A DNA stretch of 64,000 bases from Thiothrix litoralis (GCF_017901135.1 NZ_CP072801.1:2787501-2851500), one strand, 5' to 3'; shown: positions 42,344 to 52,312, numbered from the stretch's first letter. Translations and numbers: made by a program. The notes: generated from the letters alone by a model not told the origin.

Positions 42344-44398
42344 TTACAATGATTCGAGCTGGCTGACGCAAGCCTCATCCACCGGGCTTTCCAGCAAATA
42401 CACGCTAAACAACGCCCCCTCGCCCAACACCGATTCCACCGTGATATGCCCGCCGTAACGCTGCACCATTGCATAGCTCAACGACAGCCCCAACCCCGTA
42501 CCTTCACCGCTCGGTTTGGTGGTAAAGAACGGGTCGAAAATGCGCGGCAAGTGTTCTGGCGCAATGCCTGCACCGTTGTCGCGGACGTGGATAACAACCC
42601 CCAAAAACGCCCAGCGTTCTGTGCTGATGGTAATCAAACCACCGCTTTCCGGCAGCGCCTGAATACTATTGCGGATCAGGTTGACCAAAACTTGTTGTAA
42701 TTCCTGCGGGTTGATCGTGACCTTCAGGCTAGCACCGAAATCGGTCTTAAAACGGACATGCCGACGCTGGTGGCTATGCTTCAGCAGCTTGAAGGTTTGT
42801 GCGACCAAAACGTTCACATCCACCTGTTCCAACTGCAAATGATCAGCAGGCCGGGCGTATTGCAACAGGTTGTGGATGATGGCGCGAATCCGGTCGATCT
42901 GTTCGATAATGAGGTCGATTTCTGGCTGTACCGGCTGGGCGTGTTCCCTCAGTAATGAAGTCATCACGTCAACATTGCCGAGAATGACCGCAACCGGGTT
43001 ATTGATTTCGTGCGCCATGCCTGCGGTCAACTCGCCGAGTGCGGCCATTTTTTCGGCGGCAACCAATTGGTCGCGAGTCGTGTGCAATAAGGTAATCGTG
43101 CGACTGAGATCAGCATTTTTCTGCTGAAGTTCGGCGGTACGTTCGTCGACCTTGTGTTCCAGATGCGTCGCCCAATGGCTGATTTCATCGCTGCGTAATT
43201 GCAGTTGTTCCAGCATCAGGTCGAAACGGCTGGCGAGTTCAGCCAATTCGTCGCGGGAAGCCAGCTTGCCGATGCGCTGCTTTTCCCCCCGGCTGATAGC
43301 GCGGATAACCTCACGCATTTTTTCCAGCGGACGCAGGATAACGCCCGCGCCATGCACCACCAACACGGCGATCATCCCGGTCAGCGCCAGAAACAGCCCT
43401 ACCAGAAACAGGATGGCATCCCACAAGCGAGTACGAAACGGTTGTTCCAGATAACCGGCGTAGAGAATCCCGACCCGCTGACCGCTCGTATCCAGAATCG
43501 GTTCGTAGCCAGAAATGTACCAGTCGTTGACCACAAAGGCGCGGTCGATCCAGGTTTTCCCCTGATCCAGCACGCTATGCCGCACGCTTTCCGATACCCG
43601 CGTCCCCAGCGCACGCTCCCCCGGTTTCAGCGGCACGTTGGTGGAAATGCGCACGTCATCCAGAAAGATCGTCACCGTGCCGATACTGCCCGGCAGCAGG
43701 CTGCCCTTGCCGTACACCAAATCGCGGATGGCATCGACCAGCGCAAAATTGCCGTTGAGCAACACCCCCGCATCCATCACCGCAATGACATGCTCCTCGG
43801 TATCGCGTACCGGATACAGCACGCGGATCATCATCCCCCGGTTTTCTTGCTGCCGCTGGATGGGTCGGGCGTAAGGGGTGGAAAGTAGCGGCAAGCGTAC
43901 TTGTTCCTCCAAATGCGGGTCAACGCGGCGCAAATCTTCCGGGCTGAAAATGGCAATGCCGGTGCTGGCCTGCCCCCGAATCGCGGCTTGCAAGGCAGGC
44001 GACTGACGCCCGGATTGCGCATCCGGGAAGCCATCCAATTGCCCCAAATCCAGCAGTTGCAGGTAGGCAAGCTGTTCCTCACGACGCAAAGCATCCAGCC
44101 TTCGGGAAATACCCGCCTGATCCCCGGCATCCAGCAAGGTACGGAAAGCATACGACTCGCCGAACCGCGCCAAGCGGTTGAGGTAATCCTGTTGCAGGCG
44201 GCGGAACACATCATCCGCCACTGACAGATCGGTATTCACCTTAATAAACAACTGCTGGTAAGTGAGCTGATAGCCCCAATACACCGTCGCCCCCAACAGC
44301 AACGGCATCATCAGCAACAAGGGCAGCAACACCAGCAGCAAGACTTTGTAACGTACCGAACGCTGAATCTTGCGGAACAGCAGACGCCATAGCTTCAC
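42344..44398 (-). CDS. Sensor histidine kinase, Cache-type sensor
   Basis: 684 residues. Two membrane helices (about 18-45 and 335-362) enclose a large periplasmic Cache-like sensor domain (IRVLYPVRDTEEHVIAVMDAGVLLNG, WYISGYEPILDTSGQRVGILYAGYLEQP). A HAMP domain (LRPLEKMREVIRAISRG) and a coiled coil lead to HisKA with the phosphoacceptor in GMAHEINNPVAVILGN, then HATPase with NSIQALPESGG, DNGAGI and GTGLGLSLSYAMVQRYGG. All catalytic motifs are intact. It lies 4 bases after the sigma-54 response regulator gene, in one operon. The signal is unknown; the neighbouring genes suggest formate, tungstate or molybdate status. Confidence 0.92.
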   Translation of the reverse strand: MKLWRLLFRKIQRSVRYKVLLLVLLPLLLMMPLLLGATVYWGYQLTYQQLFIKVNTDLSVADDVFRRLQQDYLNRLARFGESYAFRTLLDAGDQAGISRRLDALRREEQLAYLQLLDLGQLDGFPDAQSGRQSPALQAAIRGQASTGIAIFSPEDLRRVDPHLEEQVRLPLLSTPYARPIQRQQENRGMMIRVLYPVRDTEEHVIAVMDAGVLLNGNFALVDAIRDLVYGKGSLLPGSIGTVTIFLDDVRISTNVPLKPGERALGTRVSESVRHSVLDQGKTWIDRAFVVNDWYISGYEPILDTSGQRVGILYAGYLEQPFRTRLWDAILFLVGLFLALTGMIAVLVVHGAGVILRPLEKMREVIRAISRGEKQRIGKLASRDELAELASRFDLMLEQLQLRSDEISHWATHLEHKVDERTAELQQKNADLSRTITLLHTTRDQLVAAEKMAALGELTAGMAHEINNPVAVILGNVDVMTSLLREHAQPVQPEIDLIIEQIDRIRAIIHNLLQYARPADHLQLEQVDVNVLVAQTFKLLKHSHQRRHVRFKTDFGASLKVTINPQELQQVLVNLIRNSIQALPESGGLITISTERWAFLGVVIHVRDNGAGIAPEHLPRIFDPFFTTKPSGEGTGLGLSLSYAMVQRYGGHITVESVLGEGALFSVYLLESPVDEACVSQLESL

Positions 44399-44402
44399 CC
44401 GA

Positions 44403-45728
44403 TCACTCCAATGCCCAGCCGTTCAACTTGCGTTCCAGCGTCTTGCGGGAGATACCCAATTGCCGCGCCGCTGCCGACTTGTTGCTGTCTTCCAACGCCA
44501 GTACACGCAGAATATGCTGCTTTTCCACATCCTCCAGCAGCAAAGCCTCTTCCTTGAGTACGGGCAGTTTTCTGCCGGATGGCGTTCCCGCCAAACACTG
44601 GCTAGGCATAATGCCCAGCAACAACGCCCGTTCGATCACGTTTTTCAGTTCGCGCACATTGCCCGGCCAGTCGTAGGCTTGTAGGCGCATGATTTCGGCT
44701 CTATCCAGCGGTAAGGCATTCACCCCAAGTTCGCCGGAAAGCCGCTTGCTGAAATGGTGTGCCAGTAAATCCACATCCTGCCCACGCTCACGCAACGGCG
44801 GCAGGCGGATGCTGAGTACATTCAGACGGTAAAACAAATCCTGACGGAACAGCCCCTCTTTAACCCGCTGCACCAGTTCGCGATTGGTGGCGGCAAGAAT
44901 ACGCACGTCAATCGGCGTTTCACGGTTGGAACCCACCGGGCGAATTCGCTGCTCTTCCAGCACCCGCAGCAAATGTACCTGCATGGTCAGCGGCATTTCA
45001 CCGATTTCATCCAGAAACAATGTCCCCCCGTTGGCGTAGGCAAACAGCCCTTCCCGCGCCTGATGCGCCCCGGTGAAAGAGCCTTTAACGTGACCGAACA
45101 GCTCGCTCTCCATCAGCTCTGCCGTCATCGCCCCGCAGTTGACCGAGACAAAATTACCTTTGCGCTGGCTGAGTTCGTGAATCGCACGGGCGGCCAGCTC
45201 CTTGCCCGTACCGGATTCACCCTCAATCAACACGGTAGACGGCATCCGCGCAACCTGTCGAATGATCTGGCAGACGCTGTGTACCGCCTCGCACTCACCA
45301 ATAATACCGCCAACCTCCAAATGCTGTTCCAGTTGGCGACGCAACACGAAGTTTTCCCGGCGTAACTGCTGGGTTTCCAGACAACGGTCAATCGCTGCGA
45401 GTATCTGCTCCAGCCGGAATGGTTTGAGGATGAAATCCATCGCCCCCACCCGCAGCGCGTCGATGGCGGTTTCCAGACTGGCGTAGGCGGTGATGAAAAT
45501 GACCGGGGTCAGGTTGCCCTTGTCGCGCAGTTCCGTTACCCATTCCACCCCGGTACGGTCTGGTAAGCGGATGTCGGAAATGATCAAGTCAAAATGGCAG
45601 CGTTCCAGCAGCGCACTCGCAGTTTTTACATCGCCCGCTGTTTCGATCAGGTCAAAGCGACTGGTTAGGCCACGCAGGAAAAAGGACTGGATACCGGGTT
45701 CATCATCAACAATCAGCACAGATTTCAT
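44403..45728 (-). CDS. NtrC-family sigma-54 response regulator
   Basis: 441 residues: receiver domain with phosphoacceptor Asp52 (IISDIRLPDRTG) and Lys in FILKPF; AAA+ domain with Walker A GESGTGKE, the sigma-54-contacting loop GSFTGA (usually GAFTGA), Walker B GGTLFLDEIGEM and the arginine-finger region; C-terminal Fis-type HTH (NKSAAARQLGISRKTLERKL). It should activate sigma-54 promoters when phosphorylated by the kinase encoded downstream. It is divergent from tupA; the shared 250-base gap holds a palindrome and a sigma-54 promoter. It is the best candidate to control both tupABC and the fdh operon. Confidence 0.94.
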   Translation of the reverse strand: MKSVLIVDDEPGIQSFFLRGLTSRFDLIETAGDVKTASALLERCHFDLIISDIRLPDRTGVEWVTELRDKGNLTPVIFITAYASLETAIDALRVGAMDFILKPFRLEQILAAIDRCLETQQLRRENFVLRRQLEQHLEVGGIIGECEAVHSVCQIIRQVARMPSTVLIEGESGTGKELAARAIHELSQRKGNFVSVNCGAMTAELMESELFGHVKGSFTGAHQAREGLFAYANGGTLFLDEIGEMPLTMQVHLLRVLEEQRIRPVGSNRETPIDVRILAATNRELVQRVKEGLFRQDLFYRLNVLSIRLPPLRERGQDVDLLAHHFSKRLSGELGVNALPLDRAEIMRLQAYDWPGNVRELKNVIERALLLGIMPSQCLAGTPSGRKLPVLKEEALLLEDVEKQHILRVLALEDSNKSAAARQLGISRKTLERKLNGWALE

Positions 45729-45770
45729 CAGGTGGGGTTACCAATGGCTTGCAATACCGGTGATTGTATC

Positions 45771-45808
45771 ATTATGACCCATAACCTGTGCAATATATGG
45801 GACATAAT
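45771..45808. promoter_or_regulatory. Inverted repeat, probable activator site between regulator and tupA
   Basis: Arms ATTATGACCCAT and ATGGGACATAAT match in 11 of 12 positions around a 14-base spacer. The centre lies about 120 bases upstream of the tupA sigma-54 promoter and about 60 bases upstream of the response-regulator start, a usual place for an NtrC-type enhancer site with possible autoregulation. Confidence 0.65.
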
Positions 45809-45910
45809 GAACCAATCAGGCAACAATCAGCGATCAGCCTTGGTGGTTTAGCGTAGTTTCAGGGTGTTTTATGCCCGCCAAAACGGCTTTTAGACCGATA
45901 AGTAGCAAGG

Positions 45911-45926
45911 TGGCATTGTTTTTGCT
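45911..45926 (+). promoter_or_regulatory. Sigma-54 promoter of tupABC-mobAB-moeA
   Basis: TGGCATTGTTTTTGCT fits TGGCAY-N5-TTGCW with the invariant GG and GC 10 bases apart. The -12 element ends 53 bases before the tupA ATG. Same class as the promoter at 31612-31627. Confidence 0.8.
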
Positions 45927-45978
45927 CTATATCTGCCAGTTGCAAACACCATGTATACCACTCACTCAAGGAGACTTC

Positions 45979-46845
45979 ATGAAAAAGCTATTATCAACCC
46001 TATTGCTGGCAAGCGCATTCCTGTGCGGCGCAGTTCATGCCGATGACAAACCTGCCAACATGACGCTGAAAATGGCCACCACCACCAGTACCGAAAACTC
46101 CGGCCTGCTCACAGATTTGCTGCCCAAATTCGAGAAAGAATCTGGCTACAGCATACAAGTCATTGCCGTCGGCACGGGCAAGGCGCTGAAAATGGGTGAA
46201 GATGGCGATGTAGATGTGGTGCTGGTACACGCCCCCGCTGCCGAAAAAGAATTCGTCGAAAAAGGCTTCGGCGACAAGCGTTACCCGGTGATGTACAACG
46301 ATTTCATCGTGCTCGGCCCCGATGCTGACCCGGCGGGCGTGCGCGACACCAAGACTGCACCTGAGTCATTCGCCAAAATCGCTGAGAAGCAAGCCATTTT
46401 CATCTCACGCGGCGATGATTCCGGCACAGACAAGAAAGAAAAGCAATTGTGGGAAACCGCAGGCATCAAGCCAGCAGGTGACTGGTACCGTGAAGCCGGA
46501 CAAGGCATGGGCAAGGTTATCCAGATGGCGGGCGAACTGGAAGGTTACACCCTCGCTGACCGGGGCACTTGGCTAGCGGGCGTTGACAAATCCCCATTGA
46601 AAATCGTCCACGAAGGCGACAAGGATTTGTTCAACCCTTATGGTGTGATTGCGGTTAGCCAAACACGTTACCCCGACATTAACCACACGGGCGCACAAGC
46701 CTTTATCGACTGGATCATCTCGGCAAAAGGCCAGCAAGCGATTGCCGATTTCAAGATCAATGGTACGCCATTGTTCACCCCGAATGCTGACACAGCGGCG
46801 CCATCTGCTGACAAACCGGCAGAAGCACCAGCGACCGCCAAATAA
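45979..46845 (+). CDS. tupA: Tungstate-binding protein TupA
   Basis: Periplasmic tungstate receptor, 288 residues. Signal peptide 1-21 (ending VHA). The oxyanion site motifs TTTSTENSGLL (about 31-41) and ISRGDDSGTDKKE are those of TupA rather than ModA. The Pro/Ala-rich tail after LFTPNADTAAPSADKP is unusual and probably disordered. AAGGAG precedes the ATG at 45979; the frame is open further upstream but lacks a signal. First gene of tupABC-mobAB-moeA. Confidence 0.93.
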   Translation: MKKLLSTLLLASAFLCGAVHADDKPANMTLKMATTTSTENSGLLTDLLPKFEKESGYSIQVIAVGTGKALKMGEDGDVDVVLVHAPAAEKEFVEKGFGDKRYPVMYNDFIVLGPDADPAGVRDTKTAPESFAKIAEKQAIFISRGDDSGTDKKEKQLWETAGIKPAGDWYREAGQGMGKVIQMAGELEGYTLADRGTWLAGVDKSPLKIVHEGDKDLFNPYGVIAVSQTRYPDINHTGAQAFIDWIISAKGQQAIADFKINGTPLFTPNADTAAPSADKPAEAPATAK

Positions 46846-46851
46846 GGGTGC

Positions 46852-47553
46852 ATGGATGCCCTGATTGACGCCAGCCTCAAAGCCCTGCACCTGCTGTTCA
46901 GCGGTGACATGGCCTTGTGGGAAATTGTCGGAATCTCCTTCCGCGTTTCCCTGCTGGCCTTACTGATCGCCACCCCGCCAGCCGTGTTGCTGGCGTTTGT
47001 GCTGGCGTATGGCAACTTTCCCGGCAGGCGGCTGATCATTGCCCTTTTCAGCACCCTGCTATCCGTGCCGACGGTCGTGATTGGCCTAACCTTGTACCTG
47101 ATCTTGTCACGGCAAGGCCCCTTAGGGGAATGGCACTTGCTGTTCACCCAAAACGCCATGATCATCGGGCAGATTGCCTTGGCCTTTCCAATGCTGGTGT
47201 CGATCGGTCATTCGGCACTTCAGGCAGCTGACCGCCGCGCGTGGGAAACGGCGCGGACACTGGGGGCTTCCCACCTGCGGGCGTTGCTGACGATTATCTA
47301 CGAAGTGCGTTTCGGCTTGCTGGCGGCAGTGCTGGCCTCGTTCGGGCGGATTATTTCGGAAGTGGGCGCGTCAATGATGTTGGGCGGCAATATTCTGCAT
47401 CACACCCGCAATATTCCGACCGCAATTGCATTGGAAACCAGCAAGGGGGAATTCGCCCAAGGCATCGCACTCGGTATGGTATTACTGGTGATGGCGGCCA
47501 CTCTCAACGTATTGTTACACCACTTTCAAGGCAAAGGATTTGTTGGCTCATGA
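46852..47553 (+). CDS. tupB: Tungstate ABC transporter permease TupB
   Basis: 233 residues, five or six membrane helices, with the permease loop WETARTLGASHLRALLTIIYEVRFGLLAAVLASFGRIISEVGASMMLGGN characteristic of TupB/WtpB-type permeases. It forms the channel of the tungstate importer. It starts 6 bases after tupA and its stop overlaps the tupC start (ATGA). Confidence 0.93.
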   Translation: MDALIDASLKALHLLFSGDMALWEIVGISFRVSLLALLIATPPAVLLAFVLAYGNFPGRRLIIALFSTLLSVPTVVIGLTLYLILSRQGPLGEWHLLFTQNAMIIGQIALAFPMLVSIGHSALQAADRRAWETARTLGASHLRALLTIIYEVRFGLLAAVLASFGRIISEVGASMMLGGNILHHTRNIPTAIALETSKGEFAQGIALGMVLLVMAATLNVLLHHFQGKGFVGS

Positions 47554-48245
47554 GTACACTGCATTTCCGCGACATCCACAAACACTACGCCCGGCGCACG
47601 ATCCTAGCGGGGCTGGAACTGTGCCTGCGTACCGGTAGCTGCACCCTGCTGACCGGCGAAAATGGCACGGGCAAAACCACCTTGCTGCGCATCCTCGGCG
47701 GTTTCGAGAAACCGGAACAATTCGCGGCCGACACCGGCCACGCACAGCTCAACTGGCGACATTACCGCAAGCTGTTGCAAAGCAGCGTGCTGTATTTGCA
47801 CCAGCAACCCTATATGTTTGAAGGCAGTGTGCGCGACAACCTCAGTTTTGCTCTTGACCGCAGCCTGCCGAAAGCCGAACGCGAACAACGCATCCACACC
47901 GCGCTGCAATGGGCAGGGCTGGAACAAATCGCGGATACCCGTGCAAAAACCCTGTCCGGCGGCGAATACCAGCGGGTGGCACTGGCACGCGCCTGGTTAC
48001 GCCAACCGCGTATCCTGCTGCTCGACGAACCCACCGCCAACATGGATAGGGAAGCCCGCAACCGCACCATCAGCCTGTTACGCCAATTACGCGACGATGG
48101 CATGGCGCTATTGGTCGCCAGCCACGACCCGGAATGTTTTTCATCATTGGTCAACGAACACCTGAATCTGAGCGCAGGCCGCCTGCAAACGGTTACACCC
48201 GCGTCCCGATTCGTTAACATGACCCTTTTACAGCAGGCATCGTGA
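47550..48245 (+). CDS. tupC: Tungstate ABC transporter ATPase TupC
   Basis: 231 residues from ATG 47550, which overlaps the tupB stop by 4 bases; the open frame continues upstream out of phase with any start signal. Walker A LLTGENGTGKTTLLR, signature LSGGEYQRVALARAW and Walker B RILLLDEPTANMD are intact. It lacks the C-terminal TOBE domain found in ModC, as expected for TupC. Its stop overlaps the GTG of the fusion gene. Confidence 0.92.
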   Translation: MSTLHFRDIHKHYARRTILAGLELCLRTGSCTLLTGENGTGKTTLLRILGGFEKPEQFAADTGHAQLNWRHYRKLLQSSVLYLHQQPYMFEGSVRDNLSFALDRSLPKAEREQRIHTALQWAGLEQIADTRAKTLSGGEYQRVALARAWLRQPRILLLDEPTANMDREARNRTISLLRQLRDDGMALLVASHDPECFSSLVNEHLNLSAGRLQTVTPASRFVNMTLLQQAS

Positions 48246-50659
48246 GTACCATCATGGAAAAGAAGCTTTCAACCACCGATATTACGGGCGTCATCCTCGC
48301 AGGCGGACGCGGCAGCCGCATGGGCGGGCAGGACAAGGGACTGATCGACTTCAACGGACTGCCGCTGGTAGAACACCTACTGAACGCACTTCAGCCACAA
48401 ACAGGCGCGGTGCTGATCAACGCAAACCGTAATCACGAGCGCTACCAGCGCTACGGCTTGCCAGTGGTTAATGATGAACTCAGCGGCTTTCAGGGGCCAT
48501 TAGCGGGCTTCGCCGCAGCGATGCAGGAAGCCAAAACGGCCTACATCATGACCGTGCCCTGCGACGGCCCCACTATCGCGCCGGACATGGCGGAACGCCT
48601 GCTACAAGCCCTGCGACAAAACGATGCTGAACTGGCCGTCGCGCATGACGGCGAACGCCTGCAACCCGTACATGCGCTGATCCCCGTCAGCCTGCTGCCC
48701 AGCCTGCTGGCCTTTCTGGAAAACGGCGACCGCAAGATCGACCTGTGGTACGCACAACACCGCATGGCACGAGCAGATTTCGCCACTTGCCGCGACATGT
48801 TCCGCAATATCAATACCCCAGAGCAGCAAGCAGAAATGGAAGGGGCGAAAATCCCCCTCCCTTCCTCCACCACCCCATTCCCCATCCTCGGCTTCTGCGC
48901 CTGGAGCGGCACTGGCAAAACCACCCTGCTCACCGAACTGATCCCCCGCCTGAAATTCGCCGGGCTGCGCCTGACGGTGATCAAACACGGCCACCACAAT
49001 ATCGAGCTGGATACACCGGGCAAAGACAGCTACCGTTTCCGCGAAGCCGGAGCCGATCAGGTACTGCTGGCTTCCCGCAAACGCATGGCGATGATGCAGG
49101 AATGCAAAACCCAGCGCGAACCGGAACTGGTCGACGTGCTGCATTTCGTCAACCCCGATTGCGCCGATCTGGTGCTGGTGGAAGGCTTCAAGCACACCGC
49201 CATTCCCAAAATCGAAGTACACCGCCCTAGCCTCGGCAAACCCTTGCTATTCCCCGACGACAGCCATGTGATTGCCTTGGCAACTGACGATATGACGCTG
49301 GAAACGCCACCACACATCACCAAACTCGACATCAACCAACCGGATCAAATCGCCGAATTTGTGCTGAACTGGATGAAGAAGGGGGAAACCCCTCCCTCCA
49401 CCCACCACATCCGTTCCGCCCCCAGTTGTGCCGACGACCTCGACCCTACCAGCCTGAGCGTCGCCGCCGCCCGCAGCCGTATCATGGATGCCCTGCAAGC
49501 GGTTTCCCCCGCGCTCAAACGTCCGTTACGCGATGCCCTCGGGCATATTCTGGCGGAAGACGTGATTTCCCCCCTCAACGTACCCAACCACGTCAATTCG
49601 GCGATGGATGGTTACGCCCTGAACGGCACTGACCTGCCGGGCGATGCCATCCGCGAATACCGGGTAATCGGTACAGCGTTCGCCGGTGTACCCTTCACTG
49701 CTAGCTGTGCTCAGGGCGAATGCGTGCGCATCATGACCGGCGCACCCATGCCAACCGGAACCGATACCGTGGTGATGCAGGAGCAAGCCGAAGCGGGCGC
49801 AGCAGGCAGGGTGCGCATCGGTGCAGGCCACCGCAGCGGGCAAAACGTGCGTCAAGCAGGTGAAGACATCGCCAAGGACAGTTGCGTTATCAGTGCTGGG
49901 CGGCGGATAAATCCGGCGGATTTGGGTGTACTCGCCTCCCTCGGTATCAGCGAACTCAGCGTCTACCGTCCGCTGCGGGTAGCGTTTTTCTCCACGGGGG
50001 ATGAACTCCGCAGCATCGGCGAAACCCTGCGCGACGGGGAAGTTTACGATAGCAACCGCTACGCCCTGTACGGCATGTTGAAACAGCTTAACGTCGACAT
50101 CCTCGACATGGGCGTGGTACGCGATGACCCAACGGCGCTGGAAGCGGCTTTCCTGCAAGCCTCGGCAATCGCCGATGTGGTCATCACCTCCGGCGGTGTC
50201 TCCGTGGGTGAAGCCGACTACACCAAGCTCATCCTCGACAAGCTCGGGCAGATCAATTTCTGGAAAATCGCCATCAAACCGGGGCGTCCGCTGGCTTTCG
50301 GTAAGCTCGGCAATGCGCTGTTCTTTGGCTTGCCGGGGAATCCGGTTGCCGTGATGGTGACATTCCTACAATTCGTCCAGCCTGCCTTGCTGAAACTTGC
50401 CGGGCAAACGGCTGACCAAGCGTTGCTGGTGGATGCCATCAGCCAAAGCCGCCTGAAAAAACGACCGGGGCGGATGGAATTCCAACGCGGCACGGTGAGT
50501 CGCGCAGCAGACGGCAAACTGGTGGTGGAAAAATCCGGCTATCAGGGTTCCGGTGTACTCAGTTCCATGAGTAAGGGGAATTGCCTGATTATTCTGCCGG
50601 AAGCATCCGCCACGGTAGAACCGGGGGATGTGGTGCAAGTACAGCTATTCGGTTGGTGA
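48242..50659 (+). CDS. MobA-MobB-MoeA triple fusion for Mo/W cofactor synthesis
   Basis: 805 residues joining three cofactor enzymes. Residues about 14-205 are MobA (VILAGGRGSRMGGQDKGL, CDGPTI), which attaches GMP to form MGD. Residues about 214-385 are MobB with P-loop AWSGTGKTTLL. Residues about 400-805 are MoeA (HVNSAMDGYAL, MTGAPMPTGTDTVVMQE, VAFFSTGDEL, VITSGGVSVGEADY, GLPGNPVAVMVT), which inserts the metal into adenylated molybdopterin. All three parts look complete. GTG 48242 overlaps the tupC stop; an ATG at 48254 is an alternative. Position after tupABC puts metal uptake, metal insertion and nucleotide attachment in one transcript. Confidence 0.93.
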   Translation: MSTIMEKKLSTTDITGVILAGGRGSRMGGQDKGLIDFNGLPLVEHLLNALQPQTGAVLINANRNHERYQRYGLPVVNDELSGFQGPLAGFAAAMQEAKTAYIMTVPCDGPTIAPDMAERLLQALRQNDAELAVAHDGERLQPVHALIPVSLLPSLLAFLENGDRKIDLWYAQHRMARADFATCRDMFRNINTPEQQAEMEGAKIPLPSSTTPFPILGFCAWSGTGKTTLLTELIPRLKFAGLRLTVIKHGHHNIELDTPGKDSYRFREAGADQVLLASRKRMAMMQECKTQREPELVDVLHFVNPDCADLVLVEGFKHTAIPKIEVHRPSLGKPLLFPDDSHVIALATDDMTLETPPHITKLDINQPDQIAEFVLNWMKKGETPPSTHHIRSAPSCADDLDPTSLSVAAARSRIMDALQAVSPALKRPLRDALGHILAEDVISPLNVPNHVNSAMDGYALNGTDLPGDAIREYRVIGTAFAGVPFTASCAQGECVRIMTGAPMPTGTDTVVMQEQAEAGAAGRVRIGAGHRSGQNVRQAGEDIAKDSCVISAGRRINPADLGVLASLGISELSVYRPLRVAFFSTGDELRSIGETLRDGEVYDSNRYALYGMLKQLNVDILDMGVVRDDPTALEAAFLQASAIADVVITSGGVSVGEADYTKLILDKLGQINFWKIAIKPGRPLAFGKLGNALFFGLPGNPVAVMVTFLQFVQPALLKLAGQTADQALLVDAISQSRLKKRPGRMEFQRGTVSRAADGKLVVEKSGYQGSGVLSSMSKGNCLIILPEASATVEPGDVVQVQLFGW

Positions 50660-50791
50660 TAGGCATGGAAATCTGTGCTACTTCCACTGTCATTGAGCTG
50701 CATCCACCCACCTTTTCCCAACCCTCGCGCTTTATCTTATTCACAAGGGAAGCAATCCCGAGTTATCAAATGGACAAGAGAGGAGACGAAC

Positions 50792-52312
50792 ATGCAATAC
50801 GCAAATCCAAATACCGAAGGCGCAGTCATCAACTTCAAAGAACGCTACGGCAACTTCATCGGCGGCGAATGGGTTGCCCCGGTAAACGGTGAATACTTCG
50901 ACAATATTTCCCCGGTCAATGGCAAGCCGTTCTGCCAGATCCCGCGCTCCAGCGCCGAAGACATCGAGCTGGCACTGGATGCCGCCCACGCCGCCAAAGA
51001 CGCGTGGGGCAGAACATCCGTCGCCGCACGCTCCAATATCCTGCTGAAAATCGCTGACCGCATCGACGCCAATCTGGAAATGCTGGCAGTCGCCGAAACC
51101 TGGGACAACGGCAAAGCCGTGCGCGAAACCCTGAACGCTGACGTGCCACTTTCCTCCGATCACTTCCGCTACTTCGCAGGCTGCTTGCGTGCGCAAGAAG
51201 GCACGATGGGTGAAATCGACGAACACACCGTCGCTTACCACTTCCATGAGCCGCTGGGCGTGGTCGGTCAAATCATCCCGTGGAACTTCCCGCTGCTGAT
51301 GGCGTGCTGGAAACTGGCGCCCGCACTCGCAGCAGGCAACTGCGTGGTACTGAAACCGGCAGAACAAACCCCCGCCTCCATTCTGGTCATGATGGAACTG
51401 ATCGCTGACTTACTGCCAGCCGGTGTCTTGAACATCGTCAACGGCTACGGCGTAGAAGCAGGCAAAGCACTGGCCACCAGCAAACGCATCGCCAAAATCG
51501 CCTTCACCGGCTCTACCCCGGTCGGCTCTCTGATTATGAAATACGCGGCGGAAAACATCATTCCCTCCACCGTAGAACTGGGCGGCAAATCCCCTAACGT
51601 CTTCTTTGCAGACGTACTGGATCATGAAGATGCGTTTGTCAGCAAAGCAGTCGAAGGCGCGGTACTGGCATTCTTCAACCAAGGCGAAGTTTGCACCTGC
51701 CCTTCACGCCTGTTGATTCAAGAATCCATCTACGAAAAATTCATCGGCATGGTGATCGAGCGTGCCGCACAAATCAAACGCGGCAACCCACTGGATACGG
51801 AAGTCATGGTCGGTGCGCAAGCCTCCCAAGAGCAGTACGAAAAAATCCTCAGCTACATCCAGATTGGCAAGGAAGAAGGCGCGGAAGTCATTACCGGCGG
51901 TGAAGTTGAAAGCATGGCGGCGGATTACTGCGAAGGTTACTACATCCAGCCTACCCTGCTGAAAGGCACCAACAATATGCGCGTGTTCCAAGAAGAAATC
52001 TTCGGGCCAGTCGTGTCGGTGGCCACCTTCAAAGACGAAGCGGAAGCGCTGGCGATTGCCAATGACACCGAGTTCGGTCTGGGTGCAGGCGTGTGGACGC
52101 GTGACATGAACCGTTCTTACCGCATGGGGCGTGGCATCCAAGCAGGCCGTGTATGGACTAACTGCTACCACCTCTACCCTGCGCACGCAGCCTTCGGTGG
52201 CTACAAAAAATCTGGCGTAGGCCGTGAAACCCACAAAATGATGCTCGACCATTATCAGCAAACCAAAAACCTGCTGGTCAGCTACGACATCAACCCGCTG
52301 GGCTTCTTCTAA
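50792..52312 (+). CDS. NAD+-dependent aldehyde dehydrogenase (AldB/ExaC type)
   Basis: 506 residues, from ATG 50792 with AGAGGAG upstream; the longer open frame has no proper start context. Cofactor and catalytic motifs: [34 protein letters not shown], the general base Glu in [11 protein letters not shown] and the nucleophile Cys in [12 protein letters not shown]. Close to the group that oxidises acetaldehyde and similar aldehydes, often found with alcohol- or acetoin-degrading genes. The GAF-domain regulator at 53983-55161, of the AcoR N-terminal type, may belong to it. A strong terminator follows. Confidence 0.94.
   Translation: MQYANPNTEGAVINFKERYGNFIGGEWVAPVNGEYFDNISPVNGKPFCQIPRSSAEDIELALDAAHAAKDAWGRTSVAARSNILLKIADRIDANLEMLAVAETWDNGKAVRETLNADVPLSSDHFRYFAGCLRAQEGTMGEIDEHTVAYHFHEPLGVVGQIIPWNFPLLMACWKLAPALAAGNCVVLKPAEQTPASILVMMELIADLLPAGVLNIVNGYGVEAGKALATSKRIAKIAFTGSTPVGSLIMKYAAENIIPSTVELGGKSPNVFFADVLDHEDAFVSKAVEGAVLAFFNQGEVCTCPSRLLIQESIYEKFIGMVIERAAQIKRGNPLDTEVMVGAQASQEQYEKILSYIQIGKEEGAEVITGGEVESMAADYCEGYYIQPTLLKGTNNMRVFQEEIFGPVVSVATFKDEAEALAIANDTEFGLGAGVWTRDMNRSYRMGRGIQAGRVWTNCYHLYPAHAAFGGYKKSGVGRETHKMMLDHYQQTKNLLVSYDINPLGFF

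Noticed and set aside
49526-50158. 210-codon frame opposite the moeA part
   Set aside because: No start signal, no family resemblance, lies fully inside a clear gene.
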